DNA from: Lepidostoma basale
Lineage: Eukaryota > Arthropoda > Insecta > Trichoptera > Lepidostomatidae
Direction: 5' to 3'
NCBI GenBank assembly: GCA_022606425.2
Contig: JAHDVF020000126.1
Location: forward strand, 481,501 to 545,500
DNA length: 64,000 bases
Shown here piece after piece: positions 11,181 to 25,200 of this stretch (positions are counted from its first letter, which is position 1; every line of letters starts with the position of its first letter). Below the pieces are notes generated by a model that did not search any database, had not been told where the DNA came from, and saw nothing but the letters and a program-made list of their open reading frames with translations. The translations under genes and the position numbers were made by a program.

Positions 11181-12224
11181 CCTTAACCCATTCATCGCCA
11201 TATGTTTGTAGAAACAGCGCACCGGTACGCCACGTATTTTCTCCCAAACTATCGAAAAATATCGATCCTTTTTGGTTTGTTAATATTTTAAAATATACAT
11301 AGATGTCGTTGTGAGAAAATTGGAATTAATTTTGAAATACATCTCTCGAATATTGCGAAGCGCACACAGCTGCGCTTATGGCGATCGCCTACGTAGAGCG
11401 CAGATGTGTGCTTACGGCAATCGTCGGGTTAAAAACAATCTCTTTCATGCTCACGGTGTGATAAAAGACGGTCCTCAACATCAATTCAAATTGATCATCA
11501 CTCGGCTTTCAATGTGAAGTAGAAGATCTTTCACGATTTCGATAAGCAGTAGTGTTTGGTGTTCTGCGGGAAATAGTTTGTGAAACCCTGTGTTAGAGGT
11601 TATATTAATAACTTCTTGCAGCCGCTGCTTTGCGGTGGTTAAAACTATTGAAAATGTTTGCAAAGGTTTGATTAAAACAGGATGATTAATACCTTGAGCC
11701 TTTAGCACGGGAGAGTGCGGAATAATTTAATGCAATAAAGTATAAATAATGTTATTGTTTAAAAAAAATTAAACTAAATTAAGTTTTGAATGATTGTATC
11801 GACTGTTGTTGGATTGCAGTTATTATTTCATTTCAGATTTCCTTATTCATAAGTTATAAATTTGCCAATAGTGTGATTATTTATTTTGTATGCGTAAAGA
11901 TTTTTTTTTTTTACTTTTCATTTTTACAGAATTTTTATTTTGTTTTGAAACCATTTTATTGCATAATAACAACTAAACTTTTATAAAGAATTATGTATTT
12001 GTTATTTTTATATACTTTTTTAAGCTGTCTAAATATATAACAAGATCTATATAGGAATATATTTTTGCTGATGGTAAATATGATTTTACCACAAAAAAGT
12101 GAACATTTTAATAAATATTGTATGTACTTTCACAACATTTTATTGCATTCTTCATAAACATGTTTCAGGTGGTATTTATCCTTCTTCAGTAAAAAATTTA
12201 ACACCGAAAAAGGATATGTACCAT

Positions 12225-12805
12225 CCTAAATTAGAGAGGGTTCAGAAAATCTCATGTTAGAGAGGGTTCAGAAAAGATTTCTCAGATATCTCTACATGTG
12301 GGAGTTTGGTAGCTATCCATGGCTTTATCCCACTGCATTCCTCTTGGGCATGCTGGGGACCAATAGTTTACAGATAAGAAGGGATGGGTGCACACTTACC
12401 CATTTCTTCAGACTTATCAGGGGATTCTTTGAGAATTCCGTCATCTTGAAGGCTATCCATCTTTATGTTCTGGATGGTGGTTATCTTCGACAGCGTCAGC
12501 ACAGACTGTTTTATCTCCCAGCATGCAGAACCAACCTGCCTCTGGTGATGCCGGTGTGGAGAGCAATCAAACTGCTGAACATGATCGCTTCGGAGATCGA
12601 TGTCTTTCATATTCGTGAAAGTACGTTCAGAAGACAAATACTCTTGACTTTGGAGAGTATCTTGTATTCCTAATGTCGAACCATCTCATGCGTTCCTGGT
12701 ATTATACATTTATTATATTTTACCTGTTCTCAATAGATGTCTTAAACTTTAAAAATTGTTTGTAATATCTTTTGAGAAAATAAACTGATTTGATTTTAAA
12801 TATGT
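12225..12805 (+). mobile_element. Jockey-like non-LTR retrotransposon, 3' end
   Basis: The ORF at 12254-12673 encodes a reverse-transcriptase C-terminal region: LERVQKRFLRYLYMWEFG, then YPWLYPTAFLLGMLG and CRTNLPLVMP. A 3' UTR follows with cctaatgtcgaaccatc and ends near gaaaataaactgatttgatt. The same 3' UTR recurs at 27320 and 37905. It is intergenic between the two genes. Confidence 0.85.
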
Positions 12806-12809
12806 ATAT

Positions 12810-15310
12810 GAAGAGTGCAATAAAGTGTCGTGAAAAAACAATGTTTTTGAAAGGTGAATCCAATGATGGTGAATTTATAAAAAGTTTTAAAACAATTTTT
12901 TTATAATATTTTTAAATCTGCAGTATATAAATAAATTAGTTATTACCATATCTTAGGCATTTCTTGTGTTTCTCGAATTGCAATAATAAAATATTTATTT
13001 CCCACAATAAATCATAATCTTTTATTTGTTGGTAATTAAAATGGTGCATCCTGTAAATATTAAACATTTGTTTTTATTACAATCTTATACTTATTAATTT
13101 GAAGTTAATGTTATCTATCTCTAGATTAATCTTTAGTTCTTAAATTATAATATGGTGTTATACATATATTTAACATTTAATTTTTGACCTCACTGTATTG
13201 TTTATATATACAGGGCTTTTATGAACAGAATACATAGGTAAATCTCAAGATGTGGTTTCTTGGTGAAACCGAAAAGGAATCCAATTGTATTTTGTTTTTT
13301 TTTTGTTTTTTCTATTTATGTTAAATTATCAATTTATTACTAATATAAAATATATTGCTGATCAGATTCAAAGCTATCCGTATCTTTACGGGGGCATTCA
13401 TTAGAATGATGATAATAGTAAAGTTGCCAAAATCCCTGGTGAAGATACGTGTAACGTTGAAACCGATCGACAAATATGAAAGTACGGTGATGTCATATTG
13501 TGTAATGTTATAATGTCAAAAATATTCTATTTATTAATTGGATGATATTATTTGCGAGTCGTGGACTTCAACCGGGTCTTTCAATGGACCAAATTTATCA
13601 TTCATTATTTCTGATAACTTGGATGTCGATACCCTACCCTTAATTGGATTGAAGGAAAATATATCCAACTTGATATTATGCATGTTCCTATAGACACAGA
13701 ACAGTATTTCCCACAAAATGCTATAAAATTAAAATAACATTTTTTTTCGTTTGATTGAATGAAAAGAACAATAATGCAGAAGAAGTATGTTAACAGATTA
13801 TTTTTTGATGTATATTTTTATACCTCTCCATTGAAAACAATATTATTTAAAATATAATATTAACACACTTTTAATTTGTTTTTATACCGCTTTATTTTTT
13901 AACAACCAACCGGTTTCACTCCTGCCAGAGCTTTGTCAGTGTGTGTCTTCGCGTTTTATGTTACTCTGACGAAGTTCCGGCAGGAGCGAAACCGATTGGT
14001 TGTTAAAATAAAAATAAATATTTATTAATGCCACACTACAAATTAAGTGCTTCATACGAAAGAAATATTATTTAACATGGTCAGTTTCCTTGCACCAAAT
14101 TAAGGGAAAAGATTCAAGATTAACTGGTTATTTCATGTCCCTTTAAAGAAAATTTCTGTATAATAAATCTTTGTAGAAATATAGGGGGGCAGTCTCAACT
14201 AGATTTATAAAATCTTCCGATATCATCACACTTTTTAATATTTTATCTTTTTCAAATTGTACTTTCGGCCTAAACTATTTTTAAATATGCTTCTATTTGA
14301 CTTCAACTACTACTACACATTATTGAAAAATTGTCTTTGATTTTAATAATATAAATAAATCATGTGTCTTTCACCGCAGTTTGTTACTTTGAACCAGTTG
14401 CAAGAAATGTGTTGGTAAATAAATAGAATGCATTACGTATGATCTTATATATACATAGTTATTTATTCTGGTGCTCTGTACCCATTGTTTACGTTTCATT
14501 ACCATTAGGATAGCTAAATCTTCACTGGTGTGGCGGTCGTGCCTTCCCCTCAGTCGAGCGTACTTTATATCGCAGAACACAAATGACTGATGACAATATA
14601 ACAAGCAGCTTACAAACAGAGCAATCTTAATTTCACCGTCTTACGAGGAAAAAAATTATCTGTATTCTATTTTTATATACATACTCGTTCATTTGTGTTA
14701 TGAATAATTTCATTTTGTAATTATATATTGAAAAATAAAGTTATATACGCAAATATATATTTCTGAATTTTTATTTCTTCGAAGACTAACTTAAAACACC
14801 TGTTATCAGCCATCTGTCGTCCACTGCTCAACATAGGCCTCTCCTCCCAAAGCATTCCATTGGCCCCCCTATCCGTTGCCACTCATTCATCCACGTCTGG
14901 TAATCCTTATAATATCATCAATCCAGCGAGGAAGGGGATATCCAACTCTACAGGATCCTGTTTGCGGTCTGAGTTGCAGAACCTGTCTTCCCCATCGGCT
15001 ATCAGTCCTCGGACAAGTATGACCAACCCAAAATATATATTAACTCTTAACAGACGAACTTAACAGTGACTGTGACGACAGAATTTTGTCACTGCAGACG
15101 TAAGGCATGTGTGAGTTGACACGATGATTTATGTAAAAACTTTTCTGTGGAATATACACATAATTACTTTGTTACTTGAATATTACCAATGGAGCTATCA
15201 ACATATACTGTGATATTAAAGTGCCTTTTATATATACAAAGCTAGTGTCCGGGTAAAACATTTTTTTAGAATCACTCCTCACCACTTTCAGAATATTCTG
15301 GTATAATAAA
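12810..15310. other. Intergenic stretch between the convergent genes
   Basis: Apart from the foldback element near 13880 I see no gene. A weak plus-strand ORF at 14860 (SVATHSSTSGNPYNIINPAR) resembles the untranslated part of an insect retrotransposon but is not assignable. Confidence 0.35.
13880..14025. repeat. Foldback element in the intergenic region
   Basis: Left arm ttttaacaaccaaccggttt with cactcctgcc. Right arm ggcaggagcgaaaccgattg with gttgttaaaa. A related single arm at 20940-21000 carries caaaaccaactggtttcatt and gcttcgtcggg. Confidence 0.7.
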
Positions 15311-15319
15311 AACAACAAT

Positions 15320-15597
15320 TAAAAGTCGCTCCCACAGCGGAAAAAACTAGGGAACGTCGTCTGCCGTGGTACGGCCATGTGAGCAGAAGGGACAATGAAT
15401 ACATCGTTCACAAGACCCTGCAACTGGAAAAAGGAAAGAGGGGACCAGTTCGGCCTCCTGCAACATGGATGTCCACAGTTAGGAATGACCTGAAGGTGCT
15501 GGTACCGGTCAGCCAGATGACCCTGGATCGTAAGACTTGACAGAGCCGACCCAAAATAACAGGAAATGGCTAGGCGAAAGAAGAATAAAAACAAGAG
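15320..15597 (+). mobile_element. RTE-like 3' fragment
   Basis: It matches 49140-49410: tacggccatgtgagcagaag, gacaatgaatacatcgttca and a tail ggctaggcgaaagaagaata. Frames are broken. It is intergenic, about 300 bases beyond the midasin stop. Confidence 0.8.
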
Positions 15598-15703
15598 TTA
15601 GAGAAATATATAATATATTCATAAAAACATTTTTGTTATACACATATGTATATCATTTATACATAAAACACAGAATCAAGTAAATTCATAACGAGAGTAT
15701 AAA

Positions 15704-15709
15704 TTTATT
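15704..15709 (-). promoter_or_regulatory. MDN1: Candidate poly(A) signal of midasin
   Basis: The minus strand reads AATAAA here, about 180 bases past the midasin stop, in AT-rich sequence. It is the first canonical hexamer I saw downstream, but cleavage cannot be confirmed. Confidence 0.35.
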
Positions 15710-15891
15710 TCTATAATACTAATGTAAAAGCCTAATAGAAACAATGTTATCTTCCTTAAAGAATTAATTTAAATCACAGCATGATTAATTAAACTTTTGA
15801 ATGAAACTAAAAATAAATAAACAAAAAAAACTGACTTTATACAATAAACAAGGGTTTGTCAAATCAAATTTGGAGGTTATCTCTGCATGCC

Positions 15892-18800
15892 TCACTGCTT
15901 GTCAATGTTGGCGGCCAGCTCGAACCACTGGCGGAGAGCGTCACTCAGGACCGCAGGCAGAGCCGCTATGTCCCTCAGAATAAGGTAAAACGGGAATGGG
16001 AAGGAGTCCAAGTATGGTTTCAAATTTTCCAATTCAAAAGTTGTCGGATTGAAGACCGGCATCCGTATATCCATGATGGACACCTGGAAATAAAACAGAC
16101 GTTAATTTTTTCTTGAACGATGATGTAAAACTCCATATTAAATATGAATGAAAATGTTTGTTTTCTAAATGTTTTCTTATATTTTATGGAAATGACATTT
16201 TTGTCTAACTAAGGCAACAACAACAACAATAAACCACCACGTCGTTTTCCGCAGGGGTAGGCAGAGAGAATGGACCGCCACACTACTCTATCCTGACATA
16301 CCCCCTCTCTAGCTTCCTTCACATTCATACAGCGAGTCATAGACGCATGTCGATTCTTCCGGCTTCTAACATGACCAACCTTTAATATTTGATCAATTTG
16401 GTCATGCCATGTTTTCCTCGGTCTACCTCGACTCCGTACTCCATTTCCATTGTTAACGCATACTTTTGTAACGATTATTTCTTCACCCATCGCTTCATAT
16501 GCCTGAACCAACACAGCGATCCTTTAATAATTTTGTTTATAATACCTTATTTCGCTCTGCATTCCTTTCTAATATCAGCATTTGAGATTCTGTCGTACAT
16601 CGTTCTACCACACATACATATCATGTCACGATGTATGAATGTTGAGGAAGCGAGAGTATGAATGTCAGGAAAGAAAAGTGTGGGAGTCCATTCTTTCTGC
16701 CTACCCCTTCGGGGAGACGGCGTGATGGTTAATTAGTTAGTTAGTTTTGACAATACCCTGGCAAGGTGGTTTTAGAAAAAAAAAAAATTTCAACATTTGT
16801 CAAAGATCCTTACCTCACTAGCTGGATTATCCACAATCAAGTAGACCATGAAAACACCTTGCTGTCTCGCTCTTCGCACTGCCTGTACCACCCTCGCCTC
16901 TCCTTCAGAGAATATCCCCCTCCCGTCGCTGACAATTAGTAACAGCTTGGCATTGGGCGCGCTGCTCCCCGAGCATTGCTCCTGGAACATGGCAGTGGAG
17001 AAGTCCAGCAGCTTGGCTATCCTGGTCTTGGTCTGCTGGAAGGTGAGGTTCTCCAACAGCTTGCTGCCGGAGCTCTCCGTGAACTGATCACTGAATGAAT
17101 GCAGGATCTGTGTGTCCTCACCGAAACTTAATACGGCTAATTCGCCTGCTTCCAACAAATTCAAACCCTGGAAAAATTTTAAACATTTTATATAAACAAT
17201 AAAAGTATATATAATAGCTTCCAGAGTTAATAAGAAGAACACGTTAACAAAACTAAATTTATAATTATATGTATGTGTAGAACTTTATGTATGTGTATAA
17301 GTTAAGACGGCAGGCCTCACTTCGAATGGTGTTAGGCACCAGTGGTACGATAGAATTGGGTGGAGAAGGATCTTCGAGGCCTTGTACACCACGAGGGTGT
17401 GACAGGACAAGAAGAAAAAGAGTTGTATTTTACAACTAAAAAAAAAATGATCCAACTTATTAAAATCCAAATATAGAAAGAACAATAAACCTTTATTATT
17501 ATTAAATAAATTAAATAACAATTTATGTTTATGTAAACCACGGAATTGTTATTATGCCAACAAGTTTCGCTTGTACCCAAACTTCATCAGGGTAATATAT
17601 TATATAAAAACTAAATAAAAAATACAGATTAGGTTGGGGAAAAAGTAATTTCGTATTTCCGCTCTTTTTTTTAACTAAGTATATCTCGTTCATTATTGGT
17701 CACATCGAATCATACAATACGGTGTTGTAAAGGTGTGAGTGTACACTACAAACGCTTCTTTGACAGTATTGCTCTTGGTCGGTTCAGTCGTGAACTATCG
17801 TGCGTCGAGTATGGAGGTCCCAAAGGAAGAAATTAGCCATATTTTACATTTTTACTACCCGAAAGGGAAAAGCGCGTCGAAAGCGACTACAAAAAATTTG
17901 CAATGTATACGGGGCCGATACTCTTTCAGTTCATGCTGCACAAGTGGTTCGAGCGATTTCATTCTGATGTAGTGGAGGTGAATGATGCACCACGCTCTGG
18001 CAGGTCCGTCGTCGAAAATGTCGATAAAATCATGGAAAATATCGAGATAGACTGTCATGTTAGCAGTCGTAGCATTGCCCAGGAGCTGAATATCAATTAT
18101 AAAACCGTTTTGAACCATTTGCAGAAGGCTGCATTATAAAAAATTGCCACATGAGCTGAGGCAAAAAAACCTCATGGACCGAATTTCCATCTGCGAATCG
18201 CTGCTGATTCGCAACAAAATCGACCCATTTCTGTAGCGGATGGTGACTGGTGATGAAAAGTGAGTCACTTACGACAATTTCAAGCGACAGAGATCGTGAT
18301 CGAAGCGGCCCAGACTGTGGCCGAGCCAGGACTGACGGCCAGGAAGGTGTTGCTGTGTGTTTGGTGGGATTGGCAGGGAATACTCTACTATGAGCTGCTC
18401 CCCTATGGCCAAACGCTTAATTCTGCCCTCTACGACCATTTGAAGCTGGCGATCGAACAGAAGCAGCCACCATTGGTGAATAGGAGAGGAATCGTGTTTC
18501 ATCAGGCCAACGCCAGGCCGCACTCATCTTTGATGATGCGCCAGAAGCTCCGGGAGCTCGGATGGGAATTTCTTATACATCCACCCTATAGTCCGGACCT
18601 GGCACCAAGTGACTACCACCTGTTCCTGTTTATGGCCAACGCGCTTGGGGGTACAAATTTGGCCTCAATAGAGGCCTGTGAAAATTGGTTGTCCGAGTTT
18701 TTTGCCAAAAGGGACAAGGGCTTCTACGAGAGGGTCATTATGAAGTTGGATTCTCGTTGGCAACAAGTTATCGAACAGAACGGCGCATATTTGACTTAAA

Positions 18801-19291
18801 TCGTAACACTTTTTATAAAGCATTGAAATAAAGAGAAAAATACGAAATTACTTTTTCCCTAATCTAATATTATAGACTACTGTATTCTTATTTAATTTTT
18901 TATATTGCCCTGATGAAGCCTGGGTACAAGCAAAACTAGTTGGTATAATTATAATTCCATAGTGTTATTTTATTTTAAATGTGTAATAATTTCAAATATT
19001 TAACCACATGAATGCTTAATATGAAAATAAAAATAATAAAACGACAATTTAAATTAAGTGTATTTTTAATGTTATGTTATCTAACCTGTGAAACAAGGGC
19101 CAAGCTCTCAAAGGCCAGCTCCTTGGAGCGATTGTCAGCCATGGAGCTGGAGTCGTCGATTGCCACAGCGATGTGGTATTCACGGCGAGCCGGGCGCGTA
19201 CGCCGCAGCCAGATGCGATCCTTGCGGAAGTGGGACGCGATGTACGGGATCACACGACGCATGTTTATTCTGCGGCCAGTCCGGTAGTCAC
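15892..19291 (-). CDS. MDN1: Midasin exons 37-39: MIDAS (VWA) domain and C-terminus
   Basis: Exons 19291-19086, 17167-16814 and 16083-15892 encode residues 5375-5624. The metal-ion motif DDSSSM (DxSxS) is at 19157-19140, preceded by INMRRVIPYIASHFRKDRIW. LIVSDGRGIFSEGEARV supplies the later Asp, and the FQQTKTRIAKLL Thr is present. The protein ends DALRQWFELAANIDKQ then TGA. The MIDAS domain binds UBL domains of pre-60S factors through a divalent metal; all visible ligand positions are kept. A dead mariner inside a foldback element fills the intron between exons 37 and 38. Confidence 0.96.
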
Positions 19292-22200
19292 CTGCGTAAA
19301 GACATATTGTTTGCCATTAAGAAAGATACCAAGGTTTTTCGTTGTAAAACATTTGTTATTCCAATAATTTATACATAAAAGGGAGAAGTGAATTAATTGA
19401 ATGAATCATATGGGGCATTTTCCTAAAGATAAAAGTTTACAAGCACCATGTAAGGTTTGAATGAATAAAGAAAAATATCTTCTGGGAGTTTAAAGATACT
19501 AAAAGAGAGTGACATATATTTGCCTTGCTATGGCAGTATCAAATGTCATATGCCCTAGAAAGGAAAAACAAGTTAAAATGACAATGACATAAAACTACAT
19601 ATTAAATAACACTGGTAGGCCAAAAAAAAAAACTACCCCTAACACCATTCTTGCTGATTCTTATGTAAAATGACCCCCTGAATCTACATATGACCATAGT
19701 TTTCCTCCATCACCCACCGTTTTTGGGGGAGGACCCCCCACCTATTTTTATCACTTTTCCATAATTTTGAGGGATGAAAATGGTTATTTTCGCCTTTACA
19801 TTTCTGCTGAGGGGCTAGAGAGGTGAAAAGTTCTAAAACATGAACATTTGTAGCAAGGAGGGACCCCTTAAATTGTAAAAAAATTATCAATTGTTTCACT
19901 TATTCTCTACCATAAGCATAGTAAATGGCATTGACTTACGGGTACCTTTGAGCCATTTGGTCAAGTCACTGTATGTTAGTAAAACCTGGACTCTGAAAGA
20001 ACATTCTATGAACCGGTTAAAGGCAATCGAAATGTGACCACACAGAAGGGTACTTTGTATACAGTGGACTGATTTGATCACCAATTCAGAAGTCCTGAAG
20101 AGAGCCCATTGCAGCAGGGAAATGTTATGCTAATTTTGCTAGTATGTATGTAAATTGCTACAGATATTTTGTAATATAAGATAAAAAAGTATAGTAGTAA
20201 ATAAAATGGACTAATATCGACAAACGCACATTAAAGAGCGCAATAGGGTTGAAGCCTCCAACTTATGTTAATGGGCAAAATTGAGGGATAACATGGTCCC
20301 GTCCAAAGGAGAACGTCTTGGCTGCGGAACATCAAAGATTGTACTGGAATACGGAGCGTGGAGGAGTTATTTCGGGTAGCGCAAGACAGAAAAACCTTTA
20401 TAGAAATGATATGAGGAAACTTGATATGACACAAGATAAAAAAGCAAATATAAATACATATGAGTTAATGCAATGATTACAAACTCCAGATGATTTAATT
20501 TTCACCGGAGAACATTTACTATGGGACAATGCACTTACCGGCCAATCTGCTGAGTCCGGTGGGTTCTAGAACGAGTCTCAATCTCTCGGACAACAATCGC
20601 GCCTGTGCGGCCGTCTGCCCCCACAGGGCGTGCCATGCCGCCTGCCCTTCCCCACTCTGCCCTACAGCTCGCCCTTGGAGGGCGCTGCGAACCTCTGCGC
20701 CTGACACTCCTGCTGGACCCAAGCCTCCCAGAGGCACACGCACCATGTCCATTCTAATGAAAAATTTTGCAAGTCAATAAAAAATTAAAGCGTTAACAAA
20801 TTGTAACTCTTTGAGTTGAGTTGAGATTTTAATTATTTGAAACACCTAATGTTGCCAACATTGGTTGACGAAACATTCATGGTGACAGTTTCATAGAAAT
20901 TAAATATCATTTTAAAACATTTTTACTAGTTTTTAAACCACTTTATTTTTGTCAAAACCAACTGGTTTCATTCTCACCGGAGCTTCGTCGGGTTACAAAA
21001 TAAATAATTTATTTAGTAACCCTGCCACACCACAAATTAAGTGCTTGATATGAAAGTATATATATTAAATACGTGATATTATAATAATGTTCCTCAAGTG
21101 CTGTTGGCACACGCGCATATCCCTAACAGCTTGTACATTTTAGGTACATTACTTTTTTTCTAGCGCGTACGTGATACGGGATAGCGCAGAATGGTACAGT
21201 CAAAGTGTGTGTATCACGTACGTTCATATGCATAGGGCGGTTAAACAGTTAATAATGTTGAAGCATCATAGTGTTTCCACCAAAACAATGGATTATCTAT
21301 ATTATTTGATTACTTACTTTAATAAGGTCCTAATTCTTCGCAACCTTTTAAATTTTTAATATTAAAAAGAAGACTATTGTTAAATGTATTAACTATGATT
21401 AGAAAAAATGGAATCAAAAATATGATGACATAGACTTACTGAGTGTGGTAGGAAGTGTCAGATGCTCTCTCCGCTCCGAGTGTGAGGACATTCTCTCCTT
21501 CAACCTCCACGCCCATCTCTCCTGTGGGATCATCCCCCTTGGGGTCCCCTTTATCCTTTGACTTATCCTTGCTGTCCTTGTGCTTGTCCTGTCCGACCTT
21601 CTCGGGCTCCAACTGCTCCACGGGCTCTTCAATCTGTAAAAATTAAAAGTTATCTTGTCACTACTTGAATCAATGAATATGAATGAATATTTGAATTTTT
21701 TTATCTAATAACTCTGCTTCGACTAATATAACCATGCAATACAAATTTGGATAAAAAAAAACAGAATTGAAAGAAATACATATAAGGTTATATTATGTTT
21801 TGTGTGATTTTGGGTAACAACGTGTGATTCTCGACCGACGTTTTAGAGATCGTTGCAGTCTCCATCTACAGGGTAATGTGGTGGTGGTAAAGGTGGTCAT
21901 GACCACCACCACATTACCCTGAAGATGGAGACTGCAATGATCACCAAAACGTCGTTCGAGAAGGAGAAATTACACGTTGTTACCCAAAATCACAAAAAAC
22001 ATATTAGTGTCAACCGTGAATCTACGCAAGGTTATATTATATTACACATCCGGTTCCAGCTGCTCGGTTTCATACATTTTATTCGTTTTCATTATCATAC
22101 TTGAATAATAATTCAATAAAACAATGTTTTTTAAGAACTACTTCCACTTTTGTCTTTATTTCAACAGCGAGTGGTTTCGCTAGAGTTGCTGGCATCGACA

Positions 22201-25200
22201 GACTGATTCTGGTGAAACCAGTTGCTGTCAAAATAAAGACAAAAGTGGAAGTAGTTTTTAAAAAACATTGTTCTATTTTATTATTATTTTAAATGAACTT
22301 CCATAAAGAGATTTCAGAAAAATTATGAGATTATCATACTTGAAAATTTGTAGCACCCATTTTTAACTCGAATTCAGTAAGGTTATGTATTTCAAATAAA
22401 TTCAGCTTTGTAGTTTATTAAAATAACTGAATATTTTATGTATAAGAATATAAAGACAAATATTAAAAATAATAATTGTTACCTGTAGATCTTCAGTGGT
22501 ATCCATTAGAATATCATCTTCAGGGTCAACTTCATCTCCTTCCTCATCCGGAATGTTGGGGACTGGTTGATTTTCAGCCTGCTCTTTCGTCGCTGCGTCT
22601 ATTGCCTAAAAACCATATCATACCACCCATTAAAAAGATGTTTTTTGTATTATTTGAAGACATCACAAAAAATGTCATTTATTTTTAATATCTCACATTC
22701 AAAATTAAAATATGTCAATGGAGGAGGCAACTGTTTACAGTATAAAGAAGATAATTTTTTACAGTTTCGAATTTTGCTTGTGTTTTGAAATGTTTTAGTA
22801 CAAACTCTGATATAACAACAAGGCCATTAATAAACTGATAATAATTGGGCTGTAATTCGATTTGGGCTGTAGCGCCATCGAAGAAGAAGATTAGTAGTAA
22901 TAATAATATTTGAATAAATATAATTATACTTTGTATTACAACACTTTTCATTTTCACTGAACTCAGACATGTTTCGGTTACAAGTAACCTTTATCAATGT
23001 ATACAATTTTAATAATCAAATAAAACAGAGCGCTCACTTATATACTAAATGGTGATCGAGTTATGCATAAAAGTGGAAGGGGTATAATTAGGCATGAGGA
23101 GAGGGGAATGCAACAGGAACATATCGAGCATGGGAATTGAATTTAAATTTAATTGGTTATTTACTATATTATCATTATTTTTGCTGGCTTTTTTAATTTC
23201 TAAATTGTTTAAAGTTAGGTTTTTATTATTATGCAAAATTTCAAAACCATTTTTCTTTATTAAATTTAAGAGTGTGTATATGCTGTGAGCTATCTTGAAT
23301 ATTAAATAAATTATCAAACAATTGGACTATCAACTCACAATAATCTACTCATAAATGTAGGCTTTACCAGTTTTATAAAATCAATACCTGTATGTCCGTT
23401 TCTTTGGCCTTCTTAATGTGTTGATAGAGATCCGCCTCCTCATCCCGCTCATCCTTCTCTCCAACACCCTCTTCTTCCTCCTTCTCATCAACATCTGTCT
23501 TATTATCTTGCATGTTAAGGGTTTTCATTTTCTTTTTGGCCGGTTCTTTCATTTCACCTGTGAAAATACACAATGTTACTATTTTGACGTTTTAATTCAT
23601 AAAATTCTATATTGTTAATGTCCGAGTTCATCAGAATTAGATTTTTGACTTAGAAATATGACATGTCAACAGAATCAATGATGAGGTCCTTAAACCGTAA
23701 GTGATAATAAACAAATGTACATGCCTAATGCTCGGTCTTGTTCGGTGTTGCCAGGTTTGTTTCGTTTGTCATTTCGCTTTTCTTTTTCCTTTACACTCTT
23801 CTCTCTGGCACTAGTCTTGGGTCTGTCCTGTCTATCCCCTTTGTGTCCTTTCTGGTTTTCACTCAATTCTGATTGTCCAGTACCTTCCTTCTCGTCTCCA
23901 TCTTGTTCTTGAGATTGTTCCTGAAAATAATATAAATACATTATAAGAAACCTACTAATGACATTGAGATCAAACATAATTTGTTTTATCTAAACCTATA
24001 AGCAACCTAAATATAATGAATTTTTAAAATAGTTTAAAGAAACGGTGGAAGATAGGTTCATCAATAATACAAACTATTGAAATATATTAATTAAATTATT
24101 ATCACCAACATTTTAACATCAATCCATCCCTGATGAAGGTACGGATAGTATTGAAACCGGTAGACAGTAAAAAGATCCATTTTAAAAAAAAAATACATTT
24201 TTAAAAAAATGTGTGACCATAAAGGCAATTGTATTTTGCAAACACATTTACATAGCAGTGTTAGCATTGTAACTAACCAACCATCGTGCCATTTCGCAGA
24301 ATGGGTAGGCAGTAAGGATGGACTGTCACACTGTTCTTTCCTAACATACTTCTCTCGTTTCCTCAACAATTGTATCATGCACGCACGTCGATTTCTCTGA
24401 GTTCCCGTGTTGCCGGAATTTAAATTTTATTGTTTTGTTTGTGAAATGTTTTCCTCGATTTATCTGTATTACTTACTCCATTCACATTGCTAACATTTAC
24501 TTTTTTACCATACTTTCTTTATTCATTATTTCCTGTATACAAACAATCTCAATGACCCTTTCGTTATTCAATTCATAACACTTCATTCGCACTGCGTTCA
24601 CTTCTTATATTTTCAGTAGACACTATCATAAAAAATAAATTTTAATTCATATACAAATTTATACACATTCAACTGAGAAATCTCGGTTTGGTACAAGAAC
24701 ACCATTGTGCACCGTCATCTAAGTTTTCATGGATAGACTTTTGTTAGCGATAACAACTTTAAGTGCACAATTAAATTTGTTGCCTGCCCCAACTCTCCTG
24801 TCATCCCAAGTTATTTTAATATTGTGAATTTTATTATAAACATTAGAGCTTGGTCTCATAGAGTTAAAACTGATTTCGTTGGTATTAAAGATTATAATAT
24901 AAATAAAAAAACACCGAACAACTCTTTTCAATATGATGTCAACAGACAGGGAACAGAGATCAGAACTCAGAATTTCAATATGGAGACCATGGAAGGGAAA
25001 AAGGAGCATCGCTCGACCCCAAAAAGATGGACTGACGATATAATCCCAATTCAGGGAAGACGTTGGATGAGTTGCACAGGATAGAGGAAAATGGAGAATG
25101 TTTCAAGAGGCCTACATCCAGCAGTGGAGAGATAGCTAGTAAGAAGAAGATAATATCAATAAATAAAATATTTACATATGGAGCATCCTGTTTGTCAAGT

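Larger units (their letters stand above)
17525..18968. repeat. Foldback element interrupted by a mariner
   Basis: The left arm (about 17530-17628) holds caacaagtttcgcttgtacc and cttcatcaggg. The right arm (about 18868-18965) holds the reverse complement (ccctgatgaagcctgggtac). The 1.24-kb mariner lies exactly between them. Related arms occur at 51447-51560, 52925-53043 and 38190-38280. Confidence 0.75.

Noticed and set aside
15801..16116. Plus-strand ORFs over the midasin C-terminus
   Set aside because: They are antisense shadows of the last midasin exon.
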